A stretch of 64,000 nt of DNA from CAVPXC01 sp963709505 (GCA_963709505.1 CAVPXC010000003.1:248001-312000); one strand, 5' to 3'; positions 36,736 through 46,208 are shown, counted from the first letter of the stretch. A program made the numbers and translations. Notes: generated by a model not told the origin, from the letters alone.

Positions 36736-37728
36736 ATGGAATACCGCCATCTCGGCTCATCCGGCCTGCAAGTTTCGGCGCTTTCGTTCGGCGCCTGGGT
36801 AACCTTTGGCCAGCAGTTCGGCGAAGACCTGGCCTACGACTGCATGAAGGCCGCCTACGACGCGGGCGTCAACTTCTTCGACAACGCCGAGGTCTACGCC
36901 CAGGGTCAAGCTGAAACCTTGATGGGCAAGGCCATCAAGCGCGCTGGCTGGAAGCGATCGGACCTGGTCGTTTCGACCAAGATCTTTTGGGGCGGCGACG
37001 GCCCCAACGACAAGGGCCTTTCGCGCAAGCATATCGTCGAGGGCACGGACGCCGCATTGGCGCGCTTACAGCTGGACTACGTCGACCTGATCTTTTGCCA
37101 CCGGCCTGACATCCGCACGCCGATCGAGGAAACCGTGCGGGCGATGAACTTCATCATCGATCAGGGTAAGGCCTTTTACTGGGGCACCAGCGAATGGAGC
37201 GCGGCTCAGATCATGGAGGCCTATCAGATCGCCCGCCGCGAGCACTTGATCCCGCCGACCATGGAGCAGCCGCAATACAGCATGCTCGAGCGCGACAAGG
37301 TCGAGAAGGAGTACGCTAAGCTCTATCGGGAGATCGGCCTGGGCACGACGATTTGGAGCCCGCTGGCCAGCGGCATCCTGACCGGCAAATACAGCGATGG
37401 TGTCCCAGACGGCACGCGCATGACGTTGCCTGGCTACGAGTGGCTGAAAGCGATCGTAGAAAGTCCTGCGGGCCAGGCCAACATCCTCAAGACCCGTGAC
37501 ATGATCCCGATTGCCGCTGAGCTGGGCTGCAGCATGGCGCAGATGGCACTGGCGTGGTGTTTGAAGAATCCGAATGTCAGCACTGTCATCACAGGCGCCA
37601 GCCGGCCAGAGCAGGTCGTGGAGAACATGAAGGCTCTGGACGTGGTGGACAAACTGACCCCAGAGGTCATGGAGCGCATCGAGGGCATCTTGCAGAACAA
37701 GCCCAGTCCTGACGAGGACTATCGCTGA
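36736..37728 (+). CDS. Aldo/keto reductase, Kv-beta/YghZ-like
   Basis: 330 residues, NADPH-dependent TIM-barrel oxidoreductase. The catalytic tetrad is visible: Asp and Tyr in FFDNAEVYAQG, Lys in VVSTKIFWGG and His in DLIFCHRPD. The C-terminal cofactor segment is VITGASRPEQVVENM. The GxGL-like WSPLASGILTGKY matches potassium-channel beta-subunit relatives. The ATG at 36736 follows AAGGAG by seven bases. Substrate unknown; aldehyde detoxification is the usual role. Confidence 0.92.
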   Translation: MEYRHLGSSGLQVSALSFGAWVTFGQQFGEDLAYDCMKAAYDAGVNFFDNAEVYAQGQAETLMGKAIKRAGWKRSDLVVSTKIFWGGDGPNDKGLSRKHIVEGTDAALARLQLDYVDLIFCHRPDIRTPIEETVRAMNFIIDQGKAFYWGTSEWSAAQIMEAYQIARREHLIPPTMEQPQYSMLERDKVEKEYAKLYREIGLGTTIWSPLASGILTGKYSDGVPDGTRMTLPGYEWLKAIVESPAGQANILKTRDMIPIAAELGCSMAQMALAWCLKNPNVSTVITGASRPEQVVENMKALDVVDKLTPEVMERIEGILQNKPSPDEDYR

Positions 37729-37791
37729 GGGCTGTAGGCTGAGCAGTGCCAAGCGGTTCTCTAGAATGGGAGATAAGTCAAGGAGAGCACC

Positions 37792-39654
37792 ATGACGAAG
37801 AGATCGCGCCTCGTTTTGACGCTGGTCGTGGTCCTGTTGATGGCTCTGCTGGTGACAGCCTGCGACACCGTACCTCTGCCGGTCCCCACGGCCGTGCCGG
37901 CGGCGGAACCGGACGCTCCCGCTAAGGCTCAGCCTGGCGTGCCTAACCCGGCCTCGGTCTATTGCCAAGAGCAGGGCGGCACGCTGGAAATCCGCACTGC
38001 CGCCGACGGCGGCCAGACGGGCTATTGCATCTTTCCGGATGGGAGCGAGTGTGAGGAGTGGGCCTTCTTCCGCGGCGAATGCGCGCCAGGCGCCTCCGCC
38101 GCGACCCTGTGGTTCCGACCGCGCCAGCCGCCGTTCCGACCGCACCAGGCACTCCTCAGGCCTCCACCGACGACATGATTGCCATGGTGCAGTCGTCGTT
38201 GCCGGCAGGCGCCTTCGAAGGGCTTGCGGTTCTTCCGCTGGCCGTGCCGGCGGATAGCCAGCCGCTGTGGGCGGTTTATAGCTATGGGATGCGCAATTTC
38301 GACCTTGTCCCGCCGCCAGGTCACTTTGTTGCCATCTTCACTCAAGGACCCGATGGATGGCAGGAACTATCTCGCTTTGATCTGGACATGGCCCCGATTG
38401 GTGGGGACCCGCTCGTGGGCGTGGGGCCCGATTTCATTGCGCGGGATGGCGTCGGGCAGGCGTCGATCGATCCGAATCGCGTCTGGCTGCAGGTTGACGG
38501 TGGCGTCGGCGCGCACAGTGGCGTCTTTCAGGTACTCAGCTTTGATGGCCAGTCGCTGCGCCAGGAGGTCGGCGGCGCTTCGTCCAGTCCGGGCGCGGGC
38601 GCGATCGCCGATCTGAACGGCGATGGCCACCAGGACGTGATCCTGAACACCACCGAGCGGTACATCTTTTGCTACGCCTGTGGCGTCAGCGCGCCGTACT
38701 TCCAGGTTTACACCTGGGATGGCCGGCAGATGCGCCCGGTGGCCATTGCTCCCATGGGCGCAGCCGGCCAGGGCCAGCCGTATTGGCAGCCGAACAACGA
38801 AGCCGTTCGCTTAGCCGAGGCCGGCCTGTGGTCGGAGGCGTTGGCCAAGATCGGTGAGGCGATCCAGTTGGCTGGCAGCCGCGGATCCACCCACGGCCGC
38901 CGGTTCGCTGCGCTGGAACGAGGCGCTGATCAAGCTGGATCATGATGCGTACCTCGAAGCCTTGCGCTCAAGCGCCTATCCGCTGCTCAGCTCTGTCTTC
39001 TATGGCGACTACGCCGGCGCGGTCGACATCATGCGCCCGTTCAGCCTGTCCGAGATCTTCAGCCAGGATACGCCGCTAGTCACGGGCACGGTGGCTGAAG
39101 GCTGGGAGGAGTCCCTGACCAACTACCTCGTGCAGAGCGCCACCGATGCCCTTTCCCGCCAGCCCGACCTGGCCCCAGCGTATTTCGTGCGCGCCTGGGG
39201 CGGCTACCTGGCCGATCCGGGTGATCCGAAGGTGCGCGAGGATCTCGTTCGGGCAGCCGCGCTCGCGCCAGGCGACCCGTTGTTTGCGGCCGCGGTGGCG
39301 CCAGGCGCCATCCCTGTGCCGCCGGCGAGTTCAAACCGGCCGGTGCGCATCCAGTTCGCGCGCGGCGCAACCTCCGCGACGGTCAACGGTGAGCTTGCCC
39401 GCCGTGGAATCGACCGCTACGTCCTGAGCGCGCTCAAGGGCCAGTCGATGCAGGTCGACGTCAACTCACCGGGTGGCGCTGTGGTGCTTGCGGTGGAGGG
39501 CGCAGACGGCGCGAGCCTCCTCAGCCGCAGTAATGGCGAGACCGCATGGAGCGGTGGGTTGCCAAAGAGCCAGGACTACATCGTCAGCGTCATCAGCACC
39601 GGCCCAGCCACCGGCTACTCGCTGACCGTAACCATTCCACCGCTGAAAAAGTAG
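37792..39654 (+). CDS. Lipoprotein with DUF333 domain and long C-terminal extension (two frameshifts)
   Basis: About 620 residues. The signal peptide ends in a lipobox LLVTAC (Cys ~24), followed by a Pro/Ala linker and a DUF333-type domain (PASVYCQEQGGTLEIRTAADG, then YCIFPDGSECEEWAFFRGEC). The frame shifts near 38100-38140 and again near 38870-38890. The continuation has an FG-GAP/Ca-loop-like GAGAIADLNGDGHQDVILN, a TPR-like stretch (EAGLWSEALAKIGEAI) and a beta-rich end ending YSLTVTIPPLKK. An outer-face sensor or scaffold role is possible; function is not assigned. AAGGAGAG precedes the ATG. Confidence 0.75.
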
Positions 39655-39670
39655 GCGTCCTTTTCGGAAA

Positions 39671-39702
39671 GACCTCCGAGGTCACGGAAGACCTCGGAGG
39701 TC
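39671..39702. repeat. Conserved-centre palindrome (copy d)
   Basis: Perfect 12-bp stem GACCTCCGAGGT, identical to copy a, around the centre CACGGAAG. It lies 70 bp upstream of the alcohol dehydrogenase start. Confidence 0.9.
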
Positions 39703-39721
39703 GTATCGTCACAGGCATATC

Positions 39722-39753
39722 GACTTCCGAGGTCTTCCGTGACCTCGGAAGTC
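39722..39753. repeat. Conserved-centre palindrome (copy e)
   Basis: Perfect 12-bp stem GACTTCCGAGGT around CTTCCGTG, the exact reverse complement of copy d's centre. Both arms of its stem carry the matching C-to-T and G-to-A change relative to copy d, so pairing is kept. It lies 19 bp upstream of the next ATG. Confidence 0.9.
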
Positions 39754-39772
39754 TGTCTGAAACGAGCCTCCC

Positions 39773-40818
39773 ATGCCAAACCCCATGCAAGCCGTACGTC
39801 TCGTCGAAAGTAGGCCAGCCACTTGAGCTGCAAGAAATGCCGATCCCAACTATCGGCCCGGCAGATGTGCTGGTGCGCGTCCGGGCTGCAGGCATCTGCC
39901 ATTCGGATGTGCACTACCGTGCCGGCGTCTCGCCGGCTGGTCCCCTGCCGCTGACGTTGGGCCACGAGGTGGCGGGCACCGTCGTCCGCGTGGGTGCAGA
40001 GGTGACGCTCTTCCAAACCGGCGACCGCGTCTGCCTGCACTACATGGTCACCTGCGGCCACTGCAGCTACTGCGACCAGGGCACCGAGCAATTCTGCGCG
40101 ACTGGACAGATGATCGGCAAGCACCGCGATGGCGGCTACGCCGAGTTTATCGCCGCGCCAGCGCGCAGCGTCTTCCCCCTGCCGGCTGAGATCCCGTTTG
40201 AACAGGGCGCAGTGATGATGTGCTCGTCAGCCACGGCGTTTCATGCTTTGCGCAAAGGCCGGCTGCAAGCGGGCGAGAGCCTGGCCATCTTCGGCGTCGG
40301 GGGACTGGGCATGTCGGCGATCCAACTCGCCAGGGCTTTCGGCGCGCTGGCGGTCTACGCAGTCGACCTGGATGCCTGGCCGCCTGGCCTTGGCCGAGCA
40401 GTTGGGCGCGATGCCTGTCGATGCCGGCGTTGTCGATGCTGCCGCCGAGATCAGACGCCTCACGGGTGGCCGCGGTGTGGACGTAGCGCTGGACTTCGTG
40501 GGTCAGCCCGCGACCCTGCGGCCGGCTATCGCGGCGCTGGCGCCGTTTGGTCGGGTGGTGGCCGTGGGCCTGGGCAAAGAGCCGGTGCCGGTGTATCCCT
40601 ACCAAGAGATCATCAACCGCGAGGCCGAGATTATCGGGTGTTCGGACCATCTGGCATCGGAGATCCCGTTGCTGACCGAGCTCGTGCGTCGTCGCGTGCT
40701 CGATCTGGCGCCGATAGTTACGGAGACCATTTCGCTGGACGCACTGCAAATCAATGCTGTGATGGATCGGCTGGAGAGGTATGGTGCGGGTGCGGTGCGA
40801 ACGGTGATTGTGACGTGA
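39773..40818 (+). CDS. Zinc-dependent medium-chain alcohol dehydrogenase (two frameshifts)
   Basis: About 348 residues. Catalytic zinc ligands are in GICHSDVHY and GHEVAGTVV. The structural zinc site is CGHCSYCDQGTEQFC, and NAD(P) binding is GVGGLGMSAIQLA. The frame must be corrected at 39805-39810 (one extra A in AAA, after MQAVRLVE) and near 40378-40384 (one extra C, at DLDAWR). The C-terminal LDFVGQPATLRPAIAAL and VVAVGLG are normal. Oxidises an alcohol or reduces an aldehyde; substrate unknown. The leader holds an inverted palindrome pair (copies d and e). Confidence 0.85.
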
Positions 40819-40833
40819 GGGGGAAGGCGGGGG

Positions 40834-41018
40834 AATATCACAACGAATGGGGGACAACGAATGCGGAAGTAGGAACGGAGTCGAGTCCGTGATCTGGCTT
40901 GATCAAGGCCCCTGATTTGGCTTGGCCAAGGACCAGGCTTGACGGAATATCGCCTTCTCCGCATTCCGCCCTCCGCCCTCCGCATTCCGCATTCGTTGTT
41001 CACATTCGTTGTGATATT
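40834..41018. repeat. Heptad repeats inside an inverted repeat
   Basis: A 16-bp arm AATATCACAACGAATG at 40834-40849 is matched in inverse at 41003-41018. Between them, about 40946-41000, are heptads of the CCGCATT/CCGCCCT type, and the left side has related GAATGCG units. No gene is seen in this gap before the DUF362 gene. Confidence 0.75.
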
Positions 41019-41161
41019 AACTCCATAACCTCGCGCCCGTAAAGAAACCGTAAGCGCAATCATCATAGTAATCACGACGGCAGCAAATTCTGTTCCTGCA
41101 GCCATACGGGCCATGTCACCAGACGGCGGTCCCCCTTGACTCTTGGCAATAGCCCGTGCTG

Positions 41162-41170
41162 TGGTAAAAT
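41162..41170 (+). promoter_or_regulatory. Extended -10 promoter of the DUF362 gene
   Basis: TGTGG-TAAAAT ends at 41170, 24 bp before the ATG at 41195. A TTGACT at 41136 is too far away (23 bp) to be a standard -35. The predicted short leader carries AAAGGATA as ribosome site. Confidence 0.55.
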
Positions 41171-41194
41171 CCTATAGCGAAAGGATAAATAGCT

Positions 41195-42619
41195 ATGACA
41201 AAAAGCAAAGTAGCGATTGTACGAACTTCTCCCCGCACCGTGTTGGCCGACTATCATCGGCTGATGAACCTGGCCGGCTACCAGGATGTCATCGCCAAAG
41301 ACGCGGACACGGCGCTGAAGGTTAATATCTCGTGGCACTATTTCTTCCCCGGCAGCTCGACGACACCCTGGCAGCTTGAGGGCGTGATCCGCGCCATGGA
41401 GCAGGATGGCTATAGCACCGACCTGATCCACGCCTGCCACAACCGCACGGTGGTGATCGACGCGCACCTCGGCGAGGCCGAGAATAAGCAGGTCAATGTC
41501 GTCGAGGCCCATGGGCTGCGCAACGTCCACCTCTACGAGGGCGAGGAGTGGATCAGCGTGCGCGACGCGGTCGGCGATCTGGCCGATAAGTTCCTGGTGC
41601 TCAACGAGGTCTTCCCGGACGGCTTCTATATTCCGAAGCGGTTTATCGGGGAGAATATCATTCACTTGCCGACGAATAAGTGCCACATATTCACTACCAC
41701 CACCGGTGCTATGAAAAACGCCTTCGGCGGCTTGCTTAACGAGCGGCGTCACTGGACCCATCCGGTGATCCACGAGACGCTGGTGGACTTGCTGATGATC
41801 CAGAAGAAGATCCATCGCGGCGTCTTTGCCGTCATGGATAGCACCTTCGCCGGCGACGGGCCCGGCCCGCGCTGCATGATCCCGCACGTCAAGAACGTGC
41901 TCCTGGCCAGCAGCGACCAGGTAGCGATCGACGCCATGGCCGCCAAGCTGATGGGCTTCAACCCGCTGGATATCAAGTACATCCGCCTGGCGCACGAGCT
42001 GGGCCTCGGCTGCGGCGATCCCGACGAGATCGAGATCGTCGGCGACCTGGATGCGGCGGCGGAGAATTGGCACTTCACCGGCCCGTTCGACAAGATGACC
42101 TTTGCCTCGCAGATGCAGCACAAGATCTATTGGGGCCCGCTCAAGGCGCCGATCGAGTGGTCGCTCAAGACCGTGCTGGCGCCGTGGTCGTACCTGGCCT
42201 CGGTGGCCTATCACGATTTGTACTGGTATCCTCTCAAAGGCGAAAAGATGATGGCGGGCGCGCTCAACAGCGAATGGGGCCGGCTCTTCGCCAATTGGGA
42301 ACACGTTCAGCCTGACCCCGATGGGCAGGGTTGGTCTGACGTGGGTCAAGAGGGTGTTCGCCTCGAGCGTACCGGCATCGAGGTTATCCCGCGTTCTTTG
42401 GGTGTGCTAAAGACTGCTTTTCTCGAAGCCCCTGAGGTGGCGGCGCAGCGCCGGCGTGCTGGTGCGGCCGACAACGGCGGTCACTCCGGCCGCAGCACTG
42501 CGGACAAGGCGCTCCTAGCCCTTGGCGCGGCCGCGGCAGTGGCGGTCCCGGCGGCGTTGGTCGCGGCGAATCGGCGGAAGTCGAGGGAGCCGGCGGAGAG
42601 CGAGAGAGAAGCGTTGTAA
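41195..42619 (+). CDS. DUF362 family protein with C-terminal membrane anchor
   Basis: 474 residues. The DUF362 core runs to about residue 290: LKVNISWHYFFPGSSTTPW, VVIDAHLGEAEN, IHLPTNKCHIFTTTTGAMKN and VLLASSDQVAIDAMAAKLMGF are hallmark segments of this family. Its members are often linked to iron-sulfur or uncharacterised redox chemistry. No ferredoxin-type cysteine cluster is fused here. The C-terminus ends with an Ala-rich hydrophobic helix (LLALGAAAAVAVPAALVAA) and basic residues, suggesting a tail anchor with the core in the cytoplasm. Biochemical role unknown. Confidence 0.82.
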   Translation: MTKSKVAIVRTSPRTVLADYHRLMNLAGYQDVIAKDADTALKVNISWHYFFPGSSTTPWQLEGVIRAMEQDGYSTDLIHACHNRTVVIDAHLGEAENKQVNVVEAHGLRNVHLYEGEEWISVRDAVGDLADKFLVLNEVFPDGFYIPKRFIGENIIHLPTNKCHIFTTTTGAMKNAFGGLLNERRHWTHPVIHETLVDLLMIQKKIHRGVFAVMDSTFAGDGPGPRCMIPHVKNVLLASSDQVAIDAMAAKLMGFNPLDIKYIRLAHELGLGCGDPDEIEIVGDLDAAAENWHFTGPFDKMTFASQMQHKIYWGPLKAPIEWSLKTVLAPWSYLASVAYHDLYWYPLKGEKMMAGALNSEWGRLFANWEHVQPDPDGQGWSDVGQEGVRLERTGIEVIPRSLGVLKTAFLEAPEVAAQRRRAGAADNGGHSGRSTADKALLALGAAAAVAVPAALVAANRRKSREPAESEREAL

Positions 42620-42621
42620 GC

Positions 42622-42655
42622 AGAACGGTCCGGTCTCCGAAGACTGGACCGTTCT
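42622..42655. repeat. Conserved-centre palindrome (copy f)
   Basis: 13-bp stem AGAACGGTCCGGT with one G-T wobble around the centre CTCCGAAG. Its stem is the reverse complement of copy g's stem, 56 bp away. Confidence 0.9.
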
Positions 42656-42677
42656 CAACCGTGACGATTGTACCCAC

Positions 42678-42711
42678 AGAACGGTCCAGTCTTCCGAGAC
42701 CGGACCGTTCT
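42678..42711. repeat. Conserved-centre palindrome (copy g)
   Basis: 13-bp stem AGAACGGTCCAGT around CTTCCGAG. Inverted partner of copy f. It ends 15 bp before the mutY ATG. Confidence 0.9.
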
Positions 42712-42726
42712 TGTCAATATCTATCT

Positions 42727-43858
42727 ATGTCGATCGATCCTGAAACCACCCAAGACTCCGATCTTCCCTCGCCAGAATCTATCGCCAGGAGCCTCCTAGC
42801 CTGGAGCCAACTCAGGCCAGCTTCGCTCGATGCCGTGGCGCGCCTTGCCTGGACATGCGCGTGATCCCTACGCTGTCTGGGTCAGCGAAGTCATGCTGCA
42901 GCAAACCCAGGTGGCCACGGTCATCCCGTACTTCCAGCGTTGGCTCGACCGATTCCCGACGGTGGAGGCGCTGGCCGCGGCCAGCCAGGACGAGGTGCTC
43001 AAGGCCTGGGAGGGTCTGGGCTACTACAGCCGCGCAAGGAATTTACATAAAGCAGCACAATTGATTGTCGAGCAGCATGGCGGCCAGCTTCCCTCTGGAC
43101 GCGAAGCGCTTGCGGCTCTACCGGGCATCGGGCGTTACACCGTCGGTGCGATTCTTAGCATCGCTTTCGGCCAACGCGCCGCTGTACTAGACGGCAACGT
43201 CAAACGGGTCTTGTCCCGGCTGTACGACATCGAAGAGGATAGCGGGGCTTCGGCAACCGAGACGCATCTATGGCATTTGGCCGAGTCGTTGGTCGCTGAG
43301 GTCGATTCGACAGAGGCCGGCGCCCTCAACGAGGCACTGATGGACCTCGGCGCGACTCTGTGCGCTCCTCGTGCGCCGCGCTGCCCGGTCTGCCCGCTGC
43401 ATGAGCAGTGCCTCGCCCACGCACGCGATACCCAGGAAATGCGTCCAGTCAAGACGCCTCGCAAGGCTCTACCCTACTTCGACGTCACCGCAGCAGTGCT
43501 GCTCCGCCCTGATCACCCAGATCAGGTGCTCATCGCCCAACGGCCGCCGACGGGCATGCTGGGCGGGCTTTGGGAATTCCCCGGCGGTAAACGTCACGCG
43601 GATGAGACCCTCCCCGAGTGTCTGCGCCGCGAGTTGCAGGAAGAACTCGGCATCGACGTTGAGGTCGGCCGGCATCTGATCAGCGTTCGCCACGCCTATA
43701 CCCACTTTCGTATCACGCTGCACGCCTTCGAATGCCGGCTTCTTAGCGGTGAACCTCAACCCATCGGCGTCGCCGCCTGGCGCTGGGTCAATCTGGACGA
43801 ACTGGCCGCCTTTCCTTTCCCCGTAACCGATCAGAAGATCATACGATCCCTCATGTAG
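42727..43858 (+). CDS. mutY: A/G-specific adenine glycosylase MutY (frameshifted near N-terminus)
   Basis: About 376 residues. The helix-hairpin-helix glycosylase core has the catalytic Glu in WVSEVMLQQTQ, LPGIGRYTVGAI, and the catalytic Asp in VLDGNVKRVLSR. The 4Fe-4S motif is CAPRAPRCPVCPLHEQC (C-x6-C-x2-C-x5-C). A C-terminal NUDIX-like domain (GLWEFPGGKRHADET, RRELQEELGI) recognises 8-oxoguanine opposite the mispaired adenine. The first ~30 residues from the ATG at 42727 are in another frame; one extra base lies between about 42812 and 42830, before MPWRALPGHARDPYAV. It removes A mispaired with 8-oxoG. Confidence 0.9.
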
Positions 43859-43879
43859 GGGCGACCCTTGCGGTCGCCC
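43859..43879. repeat. Short GC-rich dispersed hairpin
   Basis: GGGCGACC...GGTCGCCC with the leading GTAGG, directly after the mutY stop. It is of the same dispersed type as 10982-11100 and 29460. Confidence 0.6.
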
Positions 43880-43920
43880 GCGTGTCCAAGAACATACGTT
43901 GGCTCTTAACCGATGGCGGT

Positions 43921-43965
43921 AAAAAAAAGCCAGGTGTCACATTCTTGCATTGTGACACCTGGCTT
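43921..43965 (-). terminator. Rho-independent terminator of the ornithine aminotransferase gene
   Basis: On the minus strand a 15-bp perfect stem (arms 43951-43965 and 43927-43941) is followed by a run of eight T (the A-run at 43921-43928). It lies 43 bp after the rocD stop and has the classic stem-plus-U-tract form. Confidence 0.9.
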
Positions 43966-44007
43966 GCGTTCTAAGGGCACGTCAGATAGACTTGACACGG
44001 CGTTTGC

Positions 44008-45261
44008 TTAGACGGCCGTTGCCGCCTCCTCCTCTTCTTCCTCAATTCTGTCCCATTCTTCGATATCAGCAAACACGGCCTCGACCTGGTCGGCCAGCCA
44101 GTTGATTTGCTCGCGGGTGATCACCAGCGGCGGCGCGATGCGTATCACGGTGCCATGGGTTTCCTTGCATAGTACGCCGCGGTCGGCCAGCGCTTCGCAG
44201 AAGCGCCGCGCGCCTTGAGCCTCGTGGGTCACCTCGACGCCGATCATCAATCCGCGGCCGCGCACTTCCTTGACGTAGGGGCTTTCGATGCGGCGCAGCC
44301 GCTGCATCAAATACTCGCCCTGCTCGGCCGCGTTTACGACCAACTTTTCATCGACCAGGACCTTGAGCGCCTCACGCGCGACGGCTGCTCCCAGCGGGTT
44401 TCCGCCAAAGGTGCTGCCGTGGTCACCGGGGTGCATCAGGCCCATGATGGGTCGGTCAGCCAGCACAGCCGACACGGGATAGACGCCACCCGACAACGCC
44501 TTTCCGAGGATCACGATGTCCGGCCGGACGTCGTCGTGGTGGCTGCATAGCATCTCGCCGGTGCGGCCCAGGCCGACCTGGATCTCGTCGGCGATCAGCA
44601 GGACGTTTTCGCGGTGGCAAAGTGTCTCGGCGAACTTGAGGTAGCCGATTGGCGGGACGTTGATGCCGTTCTCGCCCTGGATCGGCTCCATCATGAAGGC
44701 GACCGTGTTGGAGGTAATCGCATCGACGAGGGCGTCCATGTTGCCGAAGGGCACGAACTTGAAACCCGGCGTGTACGGGCCGAAATGCTTGCGGTACTTT
44801 GCCTCGCTGGAGAAGCTGATGGCTGTGGTTGTCCGGCCATGGAAATTGCCATAGCATACAATGATCTCAGCCTGGCCGTCGGGCACGCCCTTGACTTCGT
44901 AGCCCCACTTGCGCGCGATTTTGACTGCGGTCTCGACCGCCTCCGCGCCCGAGTTCATAGGCAGCGTCATGTCGTAGCCCAGAAGCTCACACAATTCCTT
45001 GCTAAATGGGCCCAACTGGTCGTTGCGGAACGCGCGCGACGTAAGAGTGGCCCGTTTGGCTTGTTCGACCAGGGCATTGACGATGCGCGGATGGCAGTGG
45101 CCCTGGCTGACCGCGGAGTACGCACTTAGACAGTCCATATAGCGCTTACCCTCAACATCGGTCATCCAGACCCCTTCGGCGTGTTCGATCACTACGTCCA
45201 ATGGGTGATAGATATTGGCAACATAGGTATTCTCAAGTTCGATGTAGGTCTCGGCATGCAT
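44008..45261 (-). CDS. rocD: Ornithine aminotransferase-like class III aminotransferase
   Basis: 417 residues, PLP enzyme. Segments run in order: VWMTDVEGKRYMDCLSAYSA, QGHCHPRIV, PMNSGAEAVETAVKIARKWG (phosphate/cofactor site), YGNFHGRTT, EPIQGENGI, LIADEIQVGLGRTG (Asp), and the Schiff-base Lys in ILGKALSGGVYPVSA. The pattern closely follows ornithine-delta-aminotransferases, which make glutamate semialdehyde from ornithine. The acidic C-terminal tail (EEEEEEAAT) is unusual. AAAGGAGC precedes the ATG at 45261. Other omega-aminotransferase activities cannot be excluded. Confidence 0.88.
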   Translation of the reverse strand: MHAETYIELENTYVANIYHPLDVVIEHAEGVWMTDVEGKRYMDCLSAYSAVSQGHCHPRIVNALVEQAKRATLTSRAFRNDQLGPFSKELCELLGYDMTLPMNSGAEAVETAVKIARKWGYEVKGVPDGQAEIIVCYGNFHGRTTTAISFSSEAKYRKHFGPYTPGFKFVPFGNMDALVDAITSNTVAFMMEPIQGENGINVPPIGYLKFAETLCHRENVLLIADEIQVGLGRTGEMLCSHHDDVRPDIVILGKALSGGVYPVSAVLADRPIMGLMHPGDHGSTFGGNPLGAAVAREALKVLVDEKLVVNAAEQGEYLMQRLRRIESPYVKEVRGRGLMIGVEVTHEAQGARRFCEALADRGVLCKETHGTVIRIAPPLVITREQINWLADQVEAVFADIEEWDRIEEEEEEAATAV

Positions 45262-45509
45262 AGGATGCTCCTTTGAAAAAATACTGCAAAAAATCAGCAG
45301 CCCGGGCATGGGGCCCGGGCTGCGAACAACGTCAACAACGTAGTCATAAACCAGGGCGCCGTTGGCCTGACCTGCTGTGAGGTGGCACGTGGGGAGTGTA
45401 GCTGAACTGTTTGACGTAGTCCATGATCTACCTCACTATGTGCGCCACGCTTTCTGAGATCCATTCTACCATAGCTCCCGATACTTGCGCAACCCTGCGA
45501 CACTCCTGG

Positions 45510-45590
45510 GGGTGTATTTCAAGTTGGGGGGCAGACCCTTCGGGTTTTCCGCAAACCCGAAGGGTCTGCCCCCCAACTTGAAATACACCC
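45510..45590. repeat. 38-bp perfect hairpin in a divergent gap
   Basis: Arms 45510-45547 and 45553-45590 are exactly complementary with a five-base loop (TCCGC). It lies between divergent rocD and the NUDIX gene, so it follows no 3' end and is unlikely to be a simple terminator. Confidence 0.95.
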
Positions 45591-45625
45591 GCTCCTGGTC
45601 GATTTCGGCAGCCCTTGCTGTTTCA

Positions 45626-45634
45626 TGGTATACT
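45626..45634 (+). promoter_or_regulatory. Extended -10 element of the NUDIX gene
   Basis: TGG-TATACT, 35 bp before the ATG at 45670, with no clear -35. It is the same recurring pattern as at 36580, 41162 and 60079. Confidence 0.5.
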
Positions 45635-45669
45635 GCCCACTATACTGTACAGTTGACGAGCGCGGAACG

Positions 45670-46122
45670 ATGCCAGAAAACTCCTTTATTCACTATCAGG
45701 CGGCCGGCGGCGTGGTGGTCGATCCGAACGGTCGGGTTCTCGTGATCGAGCGGATCGTGGACGGAGTCCACGAAGTTCGCCTGCCCAAGGGCCACATTGA
45801 GCCGGGAGAGCAGCCGGATTCGGCTGCCTGTCGCGAAGTCTGCGAGGAGACCGGTTACTGCGACCTGGAGATCCGCGCCGATCTTGGATGGCGTACAGTG
45901 GAGTTCGAACTTTCGGGTGCGACTGTCGTTCGAGATGAGCGTTACTACCTGATGACCTTGGTCAGCGACCGGTGGCAAGCGCCACAATTCGTCAGCGAGC
46001 GCGAGGCGCTGTTTCGCCCGTTGTGGGTCGAGGACTTCGAGGCTGCTGAGCTTCAACTGACCTTCGAAGCTGAGAAGGACGTTGTGCGGCGAGTTCGGAC
46101 GGCTCTTCGGACTAGATCCTAA
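45670..46122 (+). CDS. NUDIX hydrolase
   Basis: 150 residues. The NUDIX box is complete: GHIEPGEQPDSAACREVCEETGY matches G-x5-E-x7-REx2EExG. It is preceded by the strand AAGGVVVDPNGRVLVIER. Such enzymes cleave nucleoside diphosphates linked to another group; the sequence style (EVRLPKGHIEPGE) resembles Ap4A-hydrolase-like members, but substrate is unassigned. The ATG at 45670 is chosen because the upstream 15 residues overlap the promoter. Confidence 0.87.
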   Translation: MPENSFIHYQAAGGVVVDPNGRVLVIERIVDGVHEVRLPKGHIEPGEQPDSAACREVCEETGYCDLEIRADLGWRTVEFELSGATVVRDERYYLMTLVSDRWQAPQFVSEREALFRPLWVEDFEAAELQLTFEAEKDVVRRVRTALRTRS

Positions 46123-46179
46123 ACGGAGAGGTTGCTTTATTTTGACGCAAAGACGCGAGAATCCGCAAGCGTCTTCATT

Positions 46180-46208
46180 TTGCTTGAATGAACATCCTGC
46201 GGTATACT
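46180..46208 (+). promoter_or_regulatory. Promoter of the rpsP cluster
   Basis: TTGCTT (46180-46185) and TATACT (46203-46208) with a 17-bp spacer, about 95 bp upstream of the rpsP ATG. The leader contains no other obvious structure. Confidence 0.6.

Noticed and set aside
41136..41170. TTGACT at 41136 as the -35 of the DUF362 promoter
   Set aside because: The spacer to TAAAAT would be 23 bp, too long; the extended -10 explains the promoter without it.
41072..42349. A 425-residue minus-strand frame opposite the DUF362 gene
   Set aside because: The DUF362 frame has family motifs, a promoter and a ribosome site; the antisense frame has none.
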